8,554 bases of DNA from Legionellales bacterium UBA5158 (lineage in GTDB: Bacteria > Pseudomonadota > Gammaproteobacteria > DSM-16500). Location of the stretch: contig DHXK01000027.1 of assembly GCA_002413665.1 (NCBI GenBank), positions 1 to 8,554 of the forward strand, given 5' to 3'. This document shows, piece after piece, positions 1 to 6,308 of this stretch. The position numbers were made by a program, and so were the translations under genes. Each line of letters opens with the position of its first letter. Within the stretch, counting starts at the first letter, position 1. The notes beneath the pieces were generated by a model. It was given only the letters and a program-made list of their open reading frames with translations, ran no database searches and had not been told where the DNA came from.

Positions 1-693
1 TCAACAAAAGTTATCAGCCAAGGAGTTGCAGTACAAGGTTTAACAACACCACCATCATTGCCCTCAACCCTCAAAGGTAATGTTACCTTGAGTGATTATG
101 CAGATATCTCAAATTATACAGCTGTGTCATCTGCACCTACCATATCTTCAGGTGGATCAGTTGTATTAACAGGAAATGCGACAACTAGCACCTGGAATGG
201 TGGTTCAAGTGTTGGTAATATACGTTCCGATATACAACAAAATGTAAGCATGCTAACAAATATCACTAATGCAGATCTCTTTGCCCAATATTTTTCAGTC
301 ACGAGTAATGCGATGAAAAAATATGTTACCAACTTTTATACAACAAATTATATTTTAGCTGCGGGACAAACGGGTGTGTCAATTTGGATTGATCAGGCGG
401 TAAATTTCTCAGGAAGTACTACGATAGGTGCATCTAATAATCCTGTTTTAATAATTATAAATGGTGATTTACAAATGACGGACAATGTCATTTTGAATGG
501 ACTTGTTTATGTACTGGGGTCAGTATATGTTAACGGAAATGCTTCTATTAATGGTGCATTAGTGGCAACAGGTGCTTTAACAATTATAACTACGGGATCT
601 CTTACTTTTAATAATAGTATTTTAAATAAAGTAAAACAGCTACCAGTATTAAATTATTGGGCAAAAATACCGGGCAGCTGGAAAGATTTTTAA
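1..693 (+). CDS. PilX-like type IV pilus assembly protein, C-terminal part (5' end outside window)
   Basis: The frame is open from the first base of the window, so this is the last 230 residues of a longer protein. The TTG at 58 has no ribosome binding site and is an internal Leu codon. The visible part is rich in Ser, Thr, Asn and Gly. Residues about 147-205 form short beta-strand repeats of the type V-x-G-x-x-x-I-x-G (INGDLQM, VYVNGNASINGALVATG), which suggest a small beta-helix-like fold. The protein ends in PGSWKDF (224-230). Gly-rich beta repeats followed by a terminal G-S-W-(R/K)-D-F are what I recall from PilX-type minor pilus proteins of gammaproteobacteria. PilX acts in the envelope with the PilVWXE/FimT minor pilins and PilY1 in pilus assembly. 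The N-terminal prepilin-like helix would lie upstream and cannot be checked. The gene ends 13 bases from the convergent methyltransferase gene. An unrelated repetitive surface protein is the main alternative. Confidence 0.72.
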   Translation, partial: STKVISQGVAVQGLTTPPSLPSTLKGNVTLSDYADISNYTAVSSAPTISSGGSVVLTGNATTSTWNGGSSVGNIRSDIQQNVSMLTNITNADLFAQYFSVTSNAMKKYVTNFYTTNYILAAGQTGVSIWIDQAVNFSGSTTIGASNNPVLIIINGDLQMTDNVILNGLVYVLGSVYVNGNASINGALVATGALTIITTGSLTFNNSILNKVKQLPVLNYWAKIPGSWKDF

Positions 694-724
694 AAAAAAA
701 TTATTCTTAATTAGAATTTTTTTC
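692..724. terminator. Possible weak bidirectional terminator between convergent genes
   Basis: The short inverted repeat ATTCT (703-707), loop TAATT, AGAAT (713-717) is flanked by an A-run at 692-700 and a T-run at 717-723. A plus-strand transcript would therefore end in a hairpin plus U-run, and a minus-strand transcript likewise. It overlaps the stop codons of both convergent genes. The stem is only five base pairs and AT-rich, so the termination role is tentative. Confidence 0.33.
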
Positions 725-2287
725 TATATAAGTAATCCATTCCTGTGATTCTTTTGATGTTGGGTCAATCAGTAATGCATGTTTAAAATTTTCTAACGCC
801 TCTGAGATCTTACCTAAATTATGCTGACATAATGCTAAATTATAATAAAGCCCAAATTGTTCACCTACAAATTGTTGTGCTTGCAGATAATAATTTAGCG
901 CATCTGAATAGCGTTTAATCGCATGAAAAAATACGGCGATTTCAAAGAGAATACAATCTGATTTAGGCATGTAATAATAATTTTCTGCTAACTTATGCAT
1001 GTTGCTTGCTAGAAAATTAATAGTATCAAGATCTGATTCTTCTACCAGGGAAGTGACCCGACTCGCTAATTTCAAATAGATATGTGGGTCCCATCCTGTG
1101 AAATTCATATGAGCTGCAATAGTTTCTAAGTTGTAATCTTGAAATGAATCACTCACGCGTCTATGCAATGTAAAGTAATCCGCAGCACTAACACCCTCAA
1201 CGTATTTTTGTAGAGCAAGCTTGGTTTGTGGAAGATCATTTAATTTTGTATCACTCACAAAAATAGAAGTTTTGATTCCTTTGCGCGGTGTTTGTAAAAA
1301 ATAATCTCCGCCGCTGTTTTTAAAATAATTTGCAATCGCATGGAAGTTCACCATCATAGAAAAGCTGCCATGAAAAGAAATTGAAGGATGACCTAAGTGG
1401 TCAAGATTTTTTATCGCGCTATAGCCTTTATCAGAAGAAATCAAAAATAATTTATTATTGGCTAATTTTTTTAATAATTTAATTGCACGTATAGAACCTA
1501 TAGGAAACAGAAAGCTAGTTTCTGTTAAAGTATTTTTGTATTGTTCAAGTATGTTATCTAAGTCTGGATCGTCATAATAAGCTTTTTTTATTTCATTTAC
1601 TTTGTAATCAGTTGAGAGTTGTTCCATGTCTACAGGTTTATTATTCTCTAAGTTATTTTCTGGGCAGGAGACGCTCAGCAATAATTCATAAAGTTTTCCT
1701 TGGCGTACACTAAAAGCATCATGGGATATCGTATCAAAAATATAATTTGCAAAAGTGATTAATGGATTTAGTAATGTTTCTTGAGAGAGTTGTATATTAG
1801 ATTTTAATAAGGTAATGGGCTTGGCAACTTCCATATCGAATAACGCAAAATCTACTAAACCATTTTCTATATAAAATTTAAATGCTGGATGAGATTCATA
1901 ATACTTAATATTATTTTTTGTAAAATCACTCATGACATAACAAATTGAAACATCAGTCATGCCTAATGTTATACGAAGTTCATGTAACTTTTTTAAAACA
2001 TAATAACTAAATCGCCCTGAGCCTGTACCTAGTTCGAGAATATAGAAAGGGTGATTTTTTGATTCAGGATGTTTGCTGATCCAATCAGAGATAAAGCGAA
2101 TAGTAATTTCAGCATAACAATTTGCAATATAGGGATTGCTAGTAATGTAAAAAGGGACCTGGTTTACCCAAGCATCGATGCCGGCTTTGTCAAAGTATTC
2201 ACGCTGCATGCGCCAAAGGCAAGATTCAGAAAAACGTTTATGTTGTTCGATAATGAGTTTTCTATTCTGTGGGGTATCGTTTTTCAC
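707..2287 (-). CDS. MidA-like SAM-dependent methyltransferase with C-terminal TPR repeats
   Basis: This 526-residue cytoplasmic protein has no signal peptide. Residues 82-92 (YILELGTGSGR) form the glycine-rich SAM-binding motif I of a class I methyltransferase. The segment around 179-194 (FANYIFDTISHDAF) matches the position of the A-N-E-x-x-D-x-x-P motif of the MidA/NDUFAF7 family, though the usual Glu and Pro are replaced. A second conserved-looking block is at 299-320 (GHPSISFHGSF onward). Residues about 447-512 read as two TPR-like units, the second ending in ALENFKHALLIDP. MidA relatives methylate arginine on a respiratory complex I subunit in mitochondria; the substrate here is unknown, and the TPRs suggest a protein partner. 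The start is GTG at 2285-2287, supported by AAAGGA seven bases upstream. The gene has its own promoter and faces away from the S41 protease gene. The fold is fairly sure; the MidA subfamily is less so. Confidence 0.78.
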   Translation of the reverse strand: MKNDTPQNRKLIIEQHKRFSESCLWRMQREYFDKAGIDAWVNQVPFYITSNPYIANCYAEITIRFISDWISKHPESKNHPFYILELGTGSGRFSYYVLKKLHELRITLGMTDVSICYVMSDFTKNNIKYYESHPAFKFYIENGLVDFALFDMEVAKPITLLKSNIQLSQETLLNPLITFANYIFDTISHDAFSVRQGKLYELLLSVSCPENNLENNKPVDMEQLSTDYKVNEIKKAYYDDPDLDNILEQYKNTLTETSFLFPIGSIRAIKLLKKLANNKLFLISSDKGYSAIKNLDHLGHPSISFHGSFSMMVNFHAIANYFKNSGGDYFLQTPRKGIKTSIFVSDTKLNDLPQTKLALQKYVEGVSAADYFTLHRRVSDSFQDYNLETIAAHMNFTGWDPHIYLKLASRVTSLVEESDLDTINFLASNMHKLAENYYYMPKSDCILFEIAVFFHAIKRYSDALNYYLQAQQFVGEQFGLYYNLALCQHNLGKISEALENFKHALLIDPTSKESQEWITYIEKNSN

Positions 2288-2294
2288 TGTTTTA

Positions 2295-2300
2295 TCCTTT
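2295..2300 (-). promoter_or_regulatory. Ribosome binding site supporting the GTG start of the methyltransferase
   Basis: Read on the minus strand this is AAAGGA, seven bases before the GTG at 2285-2287. It is the reason for accepting a GTG start over downstream ATG codons. Confidence 0.7.
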
Positions 2301-2315
2301 TGCGTAAGATCTTTG

Positions 2316-2327
2316 ACTTGTACAAGT
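2316..2327. promoter_or_regulatory. Perfect 12-bp palindrome at the methyltransferase -10/start site (operator candidate)
   Basis: ACTTGTACAAGT is a perfect palindrome with no spacer. It overlaps the -10 box and the predicted transcription start of the methyltransferase gene, which is where a repressor would act. No second copy was noticed in the window. A chance palindrome remains possible. Confidence 0.35.
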
Positions 2328-2353
2328 ATAAGTTATGTCGGAATCAGTGTTAA
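2325..2353 (-). promoter_or_regulatory. Sigma70-type promoter of the methyltransferase gene
   Basis: On the minus strand, TTAACA (2348-2353) and TATACT (2325-2330) each match the -35 and -10 consensus at five of six positions. They are separated by exactly 17 bases. Transcription would begin near 2318, about 30 bases before the GTG start. Confidence 0.6.
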
Positions 2354-2466
2354 CAAGAATTCTTTATAAGGTCTTATATTATCTTGTTTTGTTTGTATTG
2401 TTCCTAATTACTCCATTTTTGAAGAGTATTTCTTGTTAGCCCACACTTTGTTTTATTTAGATGGGA

Positions 2467-2472
2467 TATAAT
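2467..2472 (+). promoter_or_regulatory. -10 element (TATAAT) ahead of the S41 protease gene
   Basis: This is a perfect TATAAT 37 bases before the ATG. At 16-17 bases upstream only weak -35 candidates are seen (around 2444-2450, ACTTTG), so the promoter may be weak or need an activator. Confidence 0.45.
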
Positions 2473-2509
2473 TAATAGGACAAGGTGCCTTAACTGAAAG
2501 GATCCAGTC

Positions 2510-3883
2510 ATGAAATCTGCTGATATCACTAAGTTTTTCGGGTTTCTAGCTATGTCATTGATTTTATTTGTGCCCGTAATGTCTCATGCAGATGATCCTT
2601 TAGCCCTTCCTTCACTTCTCCCAGTTAGCGATACCGATAAACAACCTACTTTAGAAGAAAGCGATGTATCGCGATTTACTAATTCAATTGCCTTAATAAA
2701 TGAATTTTACGTAAAACCGATTGAAGAAAAAGTATTATTAGAAAATGCAATTAAAGGAATCGTCGCAGGATTAGATTCCCATTCAGAGTATCTTGATGCA
2801 GCAGCTTATAAAACATCATTGTTAGAAAGCAGTGGTGAATTTAGTGCTATTGGAATAGAAGTCACAAGTGAATATGACGTGTTAAAAGTGATTAGCCCTA
2901 TAGATGATACACCTGCTGCTAAAGCGGGTATTTTATCAGGAGATTATATCGTTGCAATTAATAGTAAGCTTGTTAGTAATATGACTAAGGATGAAGCGGT
3001 CGAACAAATTCATGGAAAGAAAGATGGAACAATTAATCTTACCATTTTACGTAAGGGCGAAGATAAGCCTCTTAGTTTTACTTTGAAACATGGAACAGTT
3101 CATGCAGCTTCTGTAAAAAGCAAAATGTTGGATAATGGATTTGGTTACTTGCGTATTAGTCAGTTTCAAAAATCCACACCAGAGCTAATGATTAGTGCTA
3201 TTAAAACATTACAAGCCGATCCCAATGGAAAATTAAAAGGCCTAGTATTAGATTTGCGTAATAATCCAGGTGGCCTTGTGGAAAGTGCAGTGAAGGTAGT
3301 TAATGCTTTTTTAGACAGTGCAAACTTACATAATTACAAAAAAGAAATTGTTTATACGGAAGGTAATATACCGAATCTTCAATATGAAGCAAAAGCTAAC
3401 TCAACAGATATTTTAAACGGCATGCCGATTATTGTCTTAATGAATCAGGGTACTGCGTCTGCTGCAGAAATTGTTGCCGGTGCGTTACAAGATTATCATA
3501 GAGCAACAATTGTAGGTCTTAATAGTTTTGGAAAAGCGTCAGTACAATCAATTATTCCACTAGACAATACGCGTGCCTTAAAGTTAACAACCGCGCTTTA
3601 TTACACGCCAGCGGGAAGACAAATTCAAAAAGAAGGCTTACGCCCTGATGTGTTAGTTGAAAATTTAAAAGTAATAACTACAAACGCTGATTTCTCCGCT
3701 ATGGGATCCATTAGAGAATATGAATTAAAAAATCGGTTAGTGGGAAGAAATGCAGATAGTAAAAAATCTGTTATGAGCGAAGACTTTACTGATTTAGCAC
3801 AGCAAGATTTTCAACTCTATCAAGCGCTGAAGATGCTACAAGTGGTTTCAGCTGCGGGGAATAAAACATTAGTTAAAAATTAA
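2510..3883 (+). CDS. Carboxyl-terminal processing protease, S41 family, with PDZ domain
   Basis: This exported serine protease of the CtpA/Prc class has 457 residues, a normal length for CtpA. Residues 1-27 are a signal peptide: a Lys near the start, a hydrophobic core at 10-24, and cleavage near SHA-DD. Residues 84-96 (IVAGLDSHSEYLD) are the typical pre-PDZ motif. A PDZ domain spans about 105-183 and its entry reads GEFSAIGIEV instead of the common GEFGGLGIEV. The peptidase domain follows, with GYLRISQF (212-219), LVLDLRNNPGG (245-255), catalytic Ser317 in GTASAAEI, and Lys342 in FGKASVQ. The 25-residue Ser-Lys spacing, Glu320 and Gln346 match the family's active site. It would act in the periplasm, trimming C-termini of envelope proteins. 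AAAGGA at 2497-2502, seven bases before the ATG, fixes the start. No cell-division or peptidoglycan partner gene adjoins it, so it appears monocistronic. A REP hairpin starts eight bases after the stop. Confidence 0.93.
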   Translation: MKSADITKFFGFLAMSLILFVPVMSHADDPLALPSLLPVSDTDKQPTLEESDVSRFTNSIALINEFYVKPIEEKVLLENAIKGIVAGLDSHSEYLDAAAYKTSLLESSGEFSAIGIEVTSEYDVLKVISPIDDTPAAKAGILSGDYIVAINSKLVSNMTKDEAVEQIHGKKDGTINLTILRKGEDKPLSFTLKHGTVHAASVKSKMLDNGFGYLRISQFQKSTPELMISAIKTLQADPNGKLKGLVLDLRNNPGGLVESAVKVVNAFLDSANLHNYKKEIVYTEGNIPNLQYEAKANSTDILNGMPIIVLMNQGTASAAEIVAGALQDYHRATIVGLNSFGKASVQSIIPLDNTRALKLTTALYYTPAGRQIQKEGLRPDVLVENLKVITTNADFSAMGSIREYELKNRLVGRNADSKKSVMSEDFTDLAQQDFQLYQALKMLQVVSAAGNKTLVKN

Positions 3884-3891
3884 AGGGCTAT

Positions 3892-3921
3892 GGTGGGCAC
3901 ACTTCGTTTTGCCCACCCTAC
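3892..3921 (+). repeat. REP element 1 (tail on the right)
   Basis: The arms GGTGGGCA (3892-3899) and TGCCCACC (3910-3917) are perfect inverted repeats around a 10-base loop, followed by the tail CTAC. It lies eight bases after the protease stop codon and may protect the 3' end of that mRNA or halt transcription. There is no T-run, so it is not a classic terminator. Confidence 0.85.
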
Positions 3922-3982
3922 AAATGATAAATAAAAGATTGAATGCGGGTTCCAATTTACACATTTATAATATAAATCAAAC

Positions 3983-4012
3983 GTAGGGTGGGCAGAGCGC
4001 AGCGTGCCCACC
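3983..4012 (-). repeat. REP element 2 (inverted relative to REP 1)
   Basis: It has the tail GTAG (3983-3986), arms GGTGGGCA (3987-3994) and TGCCCACC (4005-4012), and a 10-base loop. It is the mirror orientation of REP 1, 61 bases away, so the two form a tail-to-tail pair as in BIMEs. It ends three bases from the transposase stop codon. Confidence 0.85.
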
Positions 4013-4015
4013 AGC

Positions 4016-4549
4016 TCATGTTGGTTCAACACTATTTCCTCCGGCCCACACCAACTCTGGCTCAACGCCACTCGCCCAATCCATCTCATAAAACCCTTTT
4101 TTAACATGATCTTTAAACGTACTATAAACCCAATCACAAGGTTTCAAAACATACCCATGTTTTACCGGATTATAATGAATATAATCCAGACATCGCCTCA
4201 AATCTTCATCATCCCGAATTAAATGTTCCCAAAATCGTCTCTGCCAAATATTCTTTTCACGGCGATGATTTATACTTCCTTCCATATCAATAGAAAAATA
4301 ACGTTTAATCATATTCCAACGTAGTGAAAAATCATTATCATCCTCTGGCAGCTCCCAAATACAATGAAGATGCTCAGGTAAAATAACTAATCCCCTTATA
4401 CGAAATGGATGCTTTTTCATGGCATAACGAAATGCCGCTTTTAATCGTATTAATGCTTTTTCTTCACATAATATTGATCTACGTCCATAGGTCACTAACG
4501 TAAAAAAATAGACTCCCCCTTTTACATAGAAACGACGATAGTCACTCAT
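4016..4549 (-). CDS. REP-associated tyrosine transposase (RAYT, Y1/HUH family)
   Basis: This 177-residue single-strand DNA endonuclease is related to the IS200/IS605 transposases. RAYTs are domesticated relatives that bind and cleave REP hairpins and are thought to spread them. The HUH metal-binding motif appears as H60-L61-H62 in ILPEHLHCIWELP, the RAYT form with Leu in the middle. The nucleophile should be Tyr123 in LDYIHYNPVKHG (residues 121-132), with Asn127 four residues on, as in E. coli TnpA-REP. The block WQRRFWEHLIRDDEDL (102-117) is also typical. Length is normal and no key residue is missing, so the enzyme looks intact. The start is the ATG at 4547-4549, with only a weak GGAT upstream, suggesting low expression. 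Three REP hairpins flank it: a facing pair on the 3' side and one 70 bases upstream of the 5' end. No insertion-sequence ends were noticed. Confidence 0.92.
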   Translation of the reverse strand: MSDYRRFYVKGGVYFFTLVTYGRRSILCEEKALIRLKAAFRYAMKKHPFRIRGLVILPEHLHCIWELPEDDNDFSLRWNMIKRYFSIDMEGSINHRREKNIWQRRFWEHLIRDDEDLRRCLDYIHYNPVKHGYVLKPCDWVYSTFKDHVKKGFYEMDWASGVEPELVWAGGNSVEPT

Positions 4550-4619
4550 AATTTGGTATCCAATTTATTGATAGTTAGAAAAATTTTTGCTGAGAGGATA
4601 ATTTGAGGTGAAACCAATT

Positions 4620-4649
4620 GGTGGGCACGCCTTGCTTTGCCAACCCTAC
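4620..4649 (+). repeat. REP element 3 (tail on the right)
   Basis: The arms GGTGGGCA (4620-4627) and TGCCAACC (4638-4645) pair with one mismatch around a 10-base loop, followed by CTAC. It has the same orientation as REP 1, so with REP 2 it brackets the transposase as inverted copies. It also lies 24 bases beyond the stop of the AAA ATPase gene, at that transcript's 3' end. Confidence 0.82.
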
Positions 4650-4673
4650 TCATTTAAATAGAGAAAGGTGTTA

Positions 4674-6026
4674 TTATAATATTTTCACTAACCTTGAAAT
4701 TTCGCTCACCATATAAATGGGTACCGACAGAATCTGACCATTAAAACTTAATGGCTGTTGAGAAACACGGATACCCATTTTTAAATCTTTTTCATGCATT
4801 AAAAGATGTAATGATTTTAATTGGCCTGTTGAGCCAGCTTTCACTTCAATAGGAATAATTTTAGAGCCAACCGTGATGATAAAGTCAACTTCCGCCATGC
4901 TAGATTTTTTTTCGCGGCACCAAAAATATAATCTAGCTTCTTCAAAGCTGGGTGTATAAGCTAATAATTCTTGCCCAACGAATTGTTCTGCTATAGCACC
5001 ACGGTTGACTAAGATAATATTTTCTAGCAATAATTCTGCTTCAACATGACTTGCGCGAACCATCAATCCAACATCAAGAAACAAAATTTTAAATTTCTTT
5101 TCGTTCATTAAACTAATCAAAGGAATGCCTGATGCAGTAGTACTATAAATAGGATAAATTAAGCCTGCATTTCGCAATAATTCTAACGCTGTTTTTATTT
5201 GTTGCGATCTTGCATCTGCATCCACTTTCGAATATTTAAAATGATCTCCTACCAAACCCGGAGCTTTTTCAAAGACACGTTGTAAATGTGAAATTTGTGT
5301 GAGCTTTGCATATTTGCCAAAATCTTGTCTGTAGTTGCTTAACAAAATGGTTTGTTGTAATTGACATTTATTAAAATCAAAACTGCGCGACGTATTACTC
5401 AATTCAATAGACTCAGAAGAAAGATAAGCTTTTAAGACACTGGGCATTCCACCTAAACTCATATAATTTCTGACTTGCTTTAATAGCTCTTGATGAATAG
5501 GATTTGCAATCGATTTTTTAAAATCAACTTGTTCTATAAATTCACGTAAATCTAGATAGCCTATAGCTTTTAAATATTCTTTAAATGATAAAGGCTTTAG
5601 ATAAAGCGACTGCACTCTGCCCACTGGCATACGAAAATCTGCTTCATTCAGAGTAAACTCTAACAATGAACCTGCGCCAATCACATGTAGTTCTGGCAAT
5701 TGTTCTTTGAAATAACGCAGAGCACGAATAGCATTCGGACAGTCTTGAATTTCATCTAAGAATAATAAAGTTTTCCCAGGCTCAATTTTGTGGTGCATTA
5801 ATAAAGATAGATTAGCAAGAATGTCGTGTGGATGTAGTGTCTCAAAACAACGACATAACTCGGGTTGCAGCTCAAAGTTAATAATTAATATATTATCAAA
5901 ATGAGCACGCCCGAATTTCTCAACGACGTATGACTTGCCTACTTGGCGAGCTCCACGTAATAGAATAGGCATATGATCTGCTTGCTGCTTCCAGAGTAAC
6001 AAATCTTTTTCAATGTCGCGGTCCAT
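4674..6026 (-). CDS. AAA_14 ATPase with C-terminal DUF4143 (PD-(D/E)XK-like) domain
   Basis: The protein has 450 residues from the ATG at 6024-6026. That start is preferred because GGGAA lies nine bases upstream and MDRDIEKDLLLWK matches the usual family opening; a TTG at 6077 would add 17 residues. Counting from the preferred ATG, Walker A is GARQVGKS (25-32) and Walker B is LLFLDE (87-92). The sensor-like block GAGSLLEF is at 117-124 and PVGRV, with a probable arginine finger, at 134-138. DUF4143 fills the second half and carries Glu353 (GQEL), Asp381 (AEVDFII) and EVK (394-396), the spacing of a PD-(D/E)XK nuclease core. These cytoplasmic proteins are common in bacteria and archaea and variable between strains; their role is largely unknown, and no DNA target is established. 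It reads away from the large P-loop gene and is not clearly in an operon. The family is sure; the function is not. Confidence 0.9.
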   Translation of the reverse strand: MDRDIEKDLLLWKQQADHMPILLRGARQVGKSYVVEKFGRAHFDNILIINFELQPELCRCFETLHPHDILANLSLLMHHKIEPGKTLLFLDEIQDCPNAIRALRYFKEQLPELHVIGAGSLLEFTLNEADFRMPVGRVQSLYLKPLSFKEYLKAIGYLDLREFIEQVDFKKSIANPIHQELLKQVRNYMSLGGMPSVLKAYLSSESIELSNTSRSFDFNKCQLQQTILLSNYRQDFGKYAKLTQISHLQRVFEKAPGLVGDHFKYSKVDADARSQQIKTALELLRNAGLIYPIYSTTASGIPLISLMNEKKFKILFLDVGLMVRASHVEAELLLENIILVNRGAIAEQFVGQELLAYTPSFEEARLYFWCREKKSSMAEVDFIITVGSKIIPIEVKAGSTGQLKSLHLLMHEKDLKMGIRVSQQPLSFNGQILSVPIYMVSEISRLVKIL

Positions 6027-6089
6027 TATACTCATTTCCCAATAACAATGCTTGTATTTTGACAAAGTATATGACAAAACACAAGGTTG

Positions 6090-6112
6090 TTATATCATTT
6101 ATAGTGATATAA
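6090..6112. repeat. Perfect 8-bp inverted repeat upstream of the AAA ATPase gene
   Basis: TTATATCA (6090-6097) and TGATATAA (6105-6112) are exact reverse complements around a seven-base spacer. The centre lies about 75 bases upstream of the preferred ATPase start, with a TATACT-like -10 on the minus strand at 6066-6071 between them. It could be an operator for that gene. AT-rich inverted repeats also arise by chance in such sequence. Confidence 0.35.
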
Positions 6113-6151
6113 GTTGGGGTAGATTGCAAGCTATGCTTAGTTTGCCAACTT
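6111..6151 (-). repeat. Degenerate REP-like hairpin
   Basis: AAGTTGG (6111-6117) and CCAACTT (6145-6151) pair perfectly across a 27-base interior. The interior contains a smaller hairpin, AAGC (6128-6131), TAT, GCTT (6135-6138). On the minus strand GTTGGCAA, TTGCAA and CTACC echo the arm and tail of the REPs near the transposase. It is probably a decayed REP or a diverged subtype, but the match is loose. Confidence 0.35.
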
Positions 6152-6260
6152 TTTGCCTCTGAAAATAAAATAATTCTTCAACCACACAGAAAAACCCTCA
6201 ATATATCCAATCACATAAAAGAAATTAGTCATAAAAACCTCAAAAATTCAATATATGTCC
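6152..6260. other. AT-rich intergenic stretch with no recognised feature
   Basis: Between the REP-like hairpin and the -10 of the next gene the sequence is A-rich. It shows no gene, clear repeat or structured RNA. It may hold upstream promoter elements, but no convincing -35 hexamer is seen 16-18 bases before the -10; the best is CTCAAA at 6239-6244. Confidence 0.4.
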
Positions 6261-6302
6261 TATAATCCAGACATAGAAGCTAACTAATATTACAAATGGG
6301 AA
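6261..6302 (+). promoter_or_regulatory. -10 box and ribosome binding site of the large P-loop gene
   Basis: A perfect TATAAT at 6261-6266 would give a transcript starting near 6273. GGGAA at 6298-6302 sits six bases before the ATG at 6309. The -35 region is poor, which may mean a weak or activator-dependent promoter. Confidence 0.5.
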
Positions 6303-6308
6303 TTCTCT

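Noticed and set aside
2069..2369. Two overlapping plus-strand open frames at the 5' end of the methyltransferase gene
   Set aside because: They are shadows of the minus-strand methyltransferase and its promoter region, without supporting ribosome binding sites.
3892..3921. Rho-independent terminator for the protease gene
   Set aside because: The hairpin is strong, but it is followed by CTACAAATG with no T-run, and the same sequence recurs nearby as a REP.
3880..4137. Minus-strand open frame of 85 codons overlapping the transposase 3' end and both REPs
   Set aside because: It is read out of frame through the transposase gene and translates the REP hairpins (for example GWAKRSVPT). It has no ribosome binding site or family resemblance.
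4016..4649. Insertion sequence of the IS200/IS605 type
   Set aside because: The transposase has the RAYT-type motifs and is flanked by REP hairpins instead of IS200/IS605 ends. It is single copy in the window, with no accessory TnpB gene.
6276..6296. Possible PmrA-like box (CTAATATT half-site) ahead of the large P-loop gene
   Set aside because: Only one imperfect half-site is present and it lies downstream of the -10 element, the wrong place for an activator. It does not support PmrA control.
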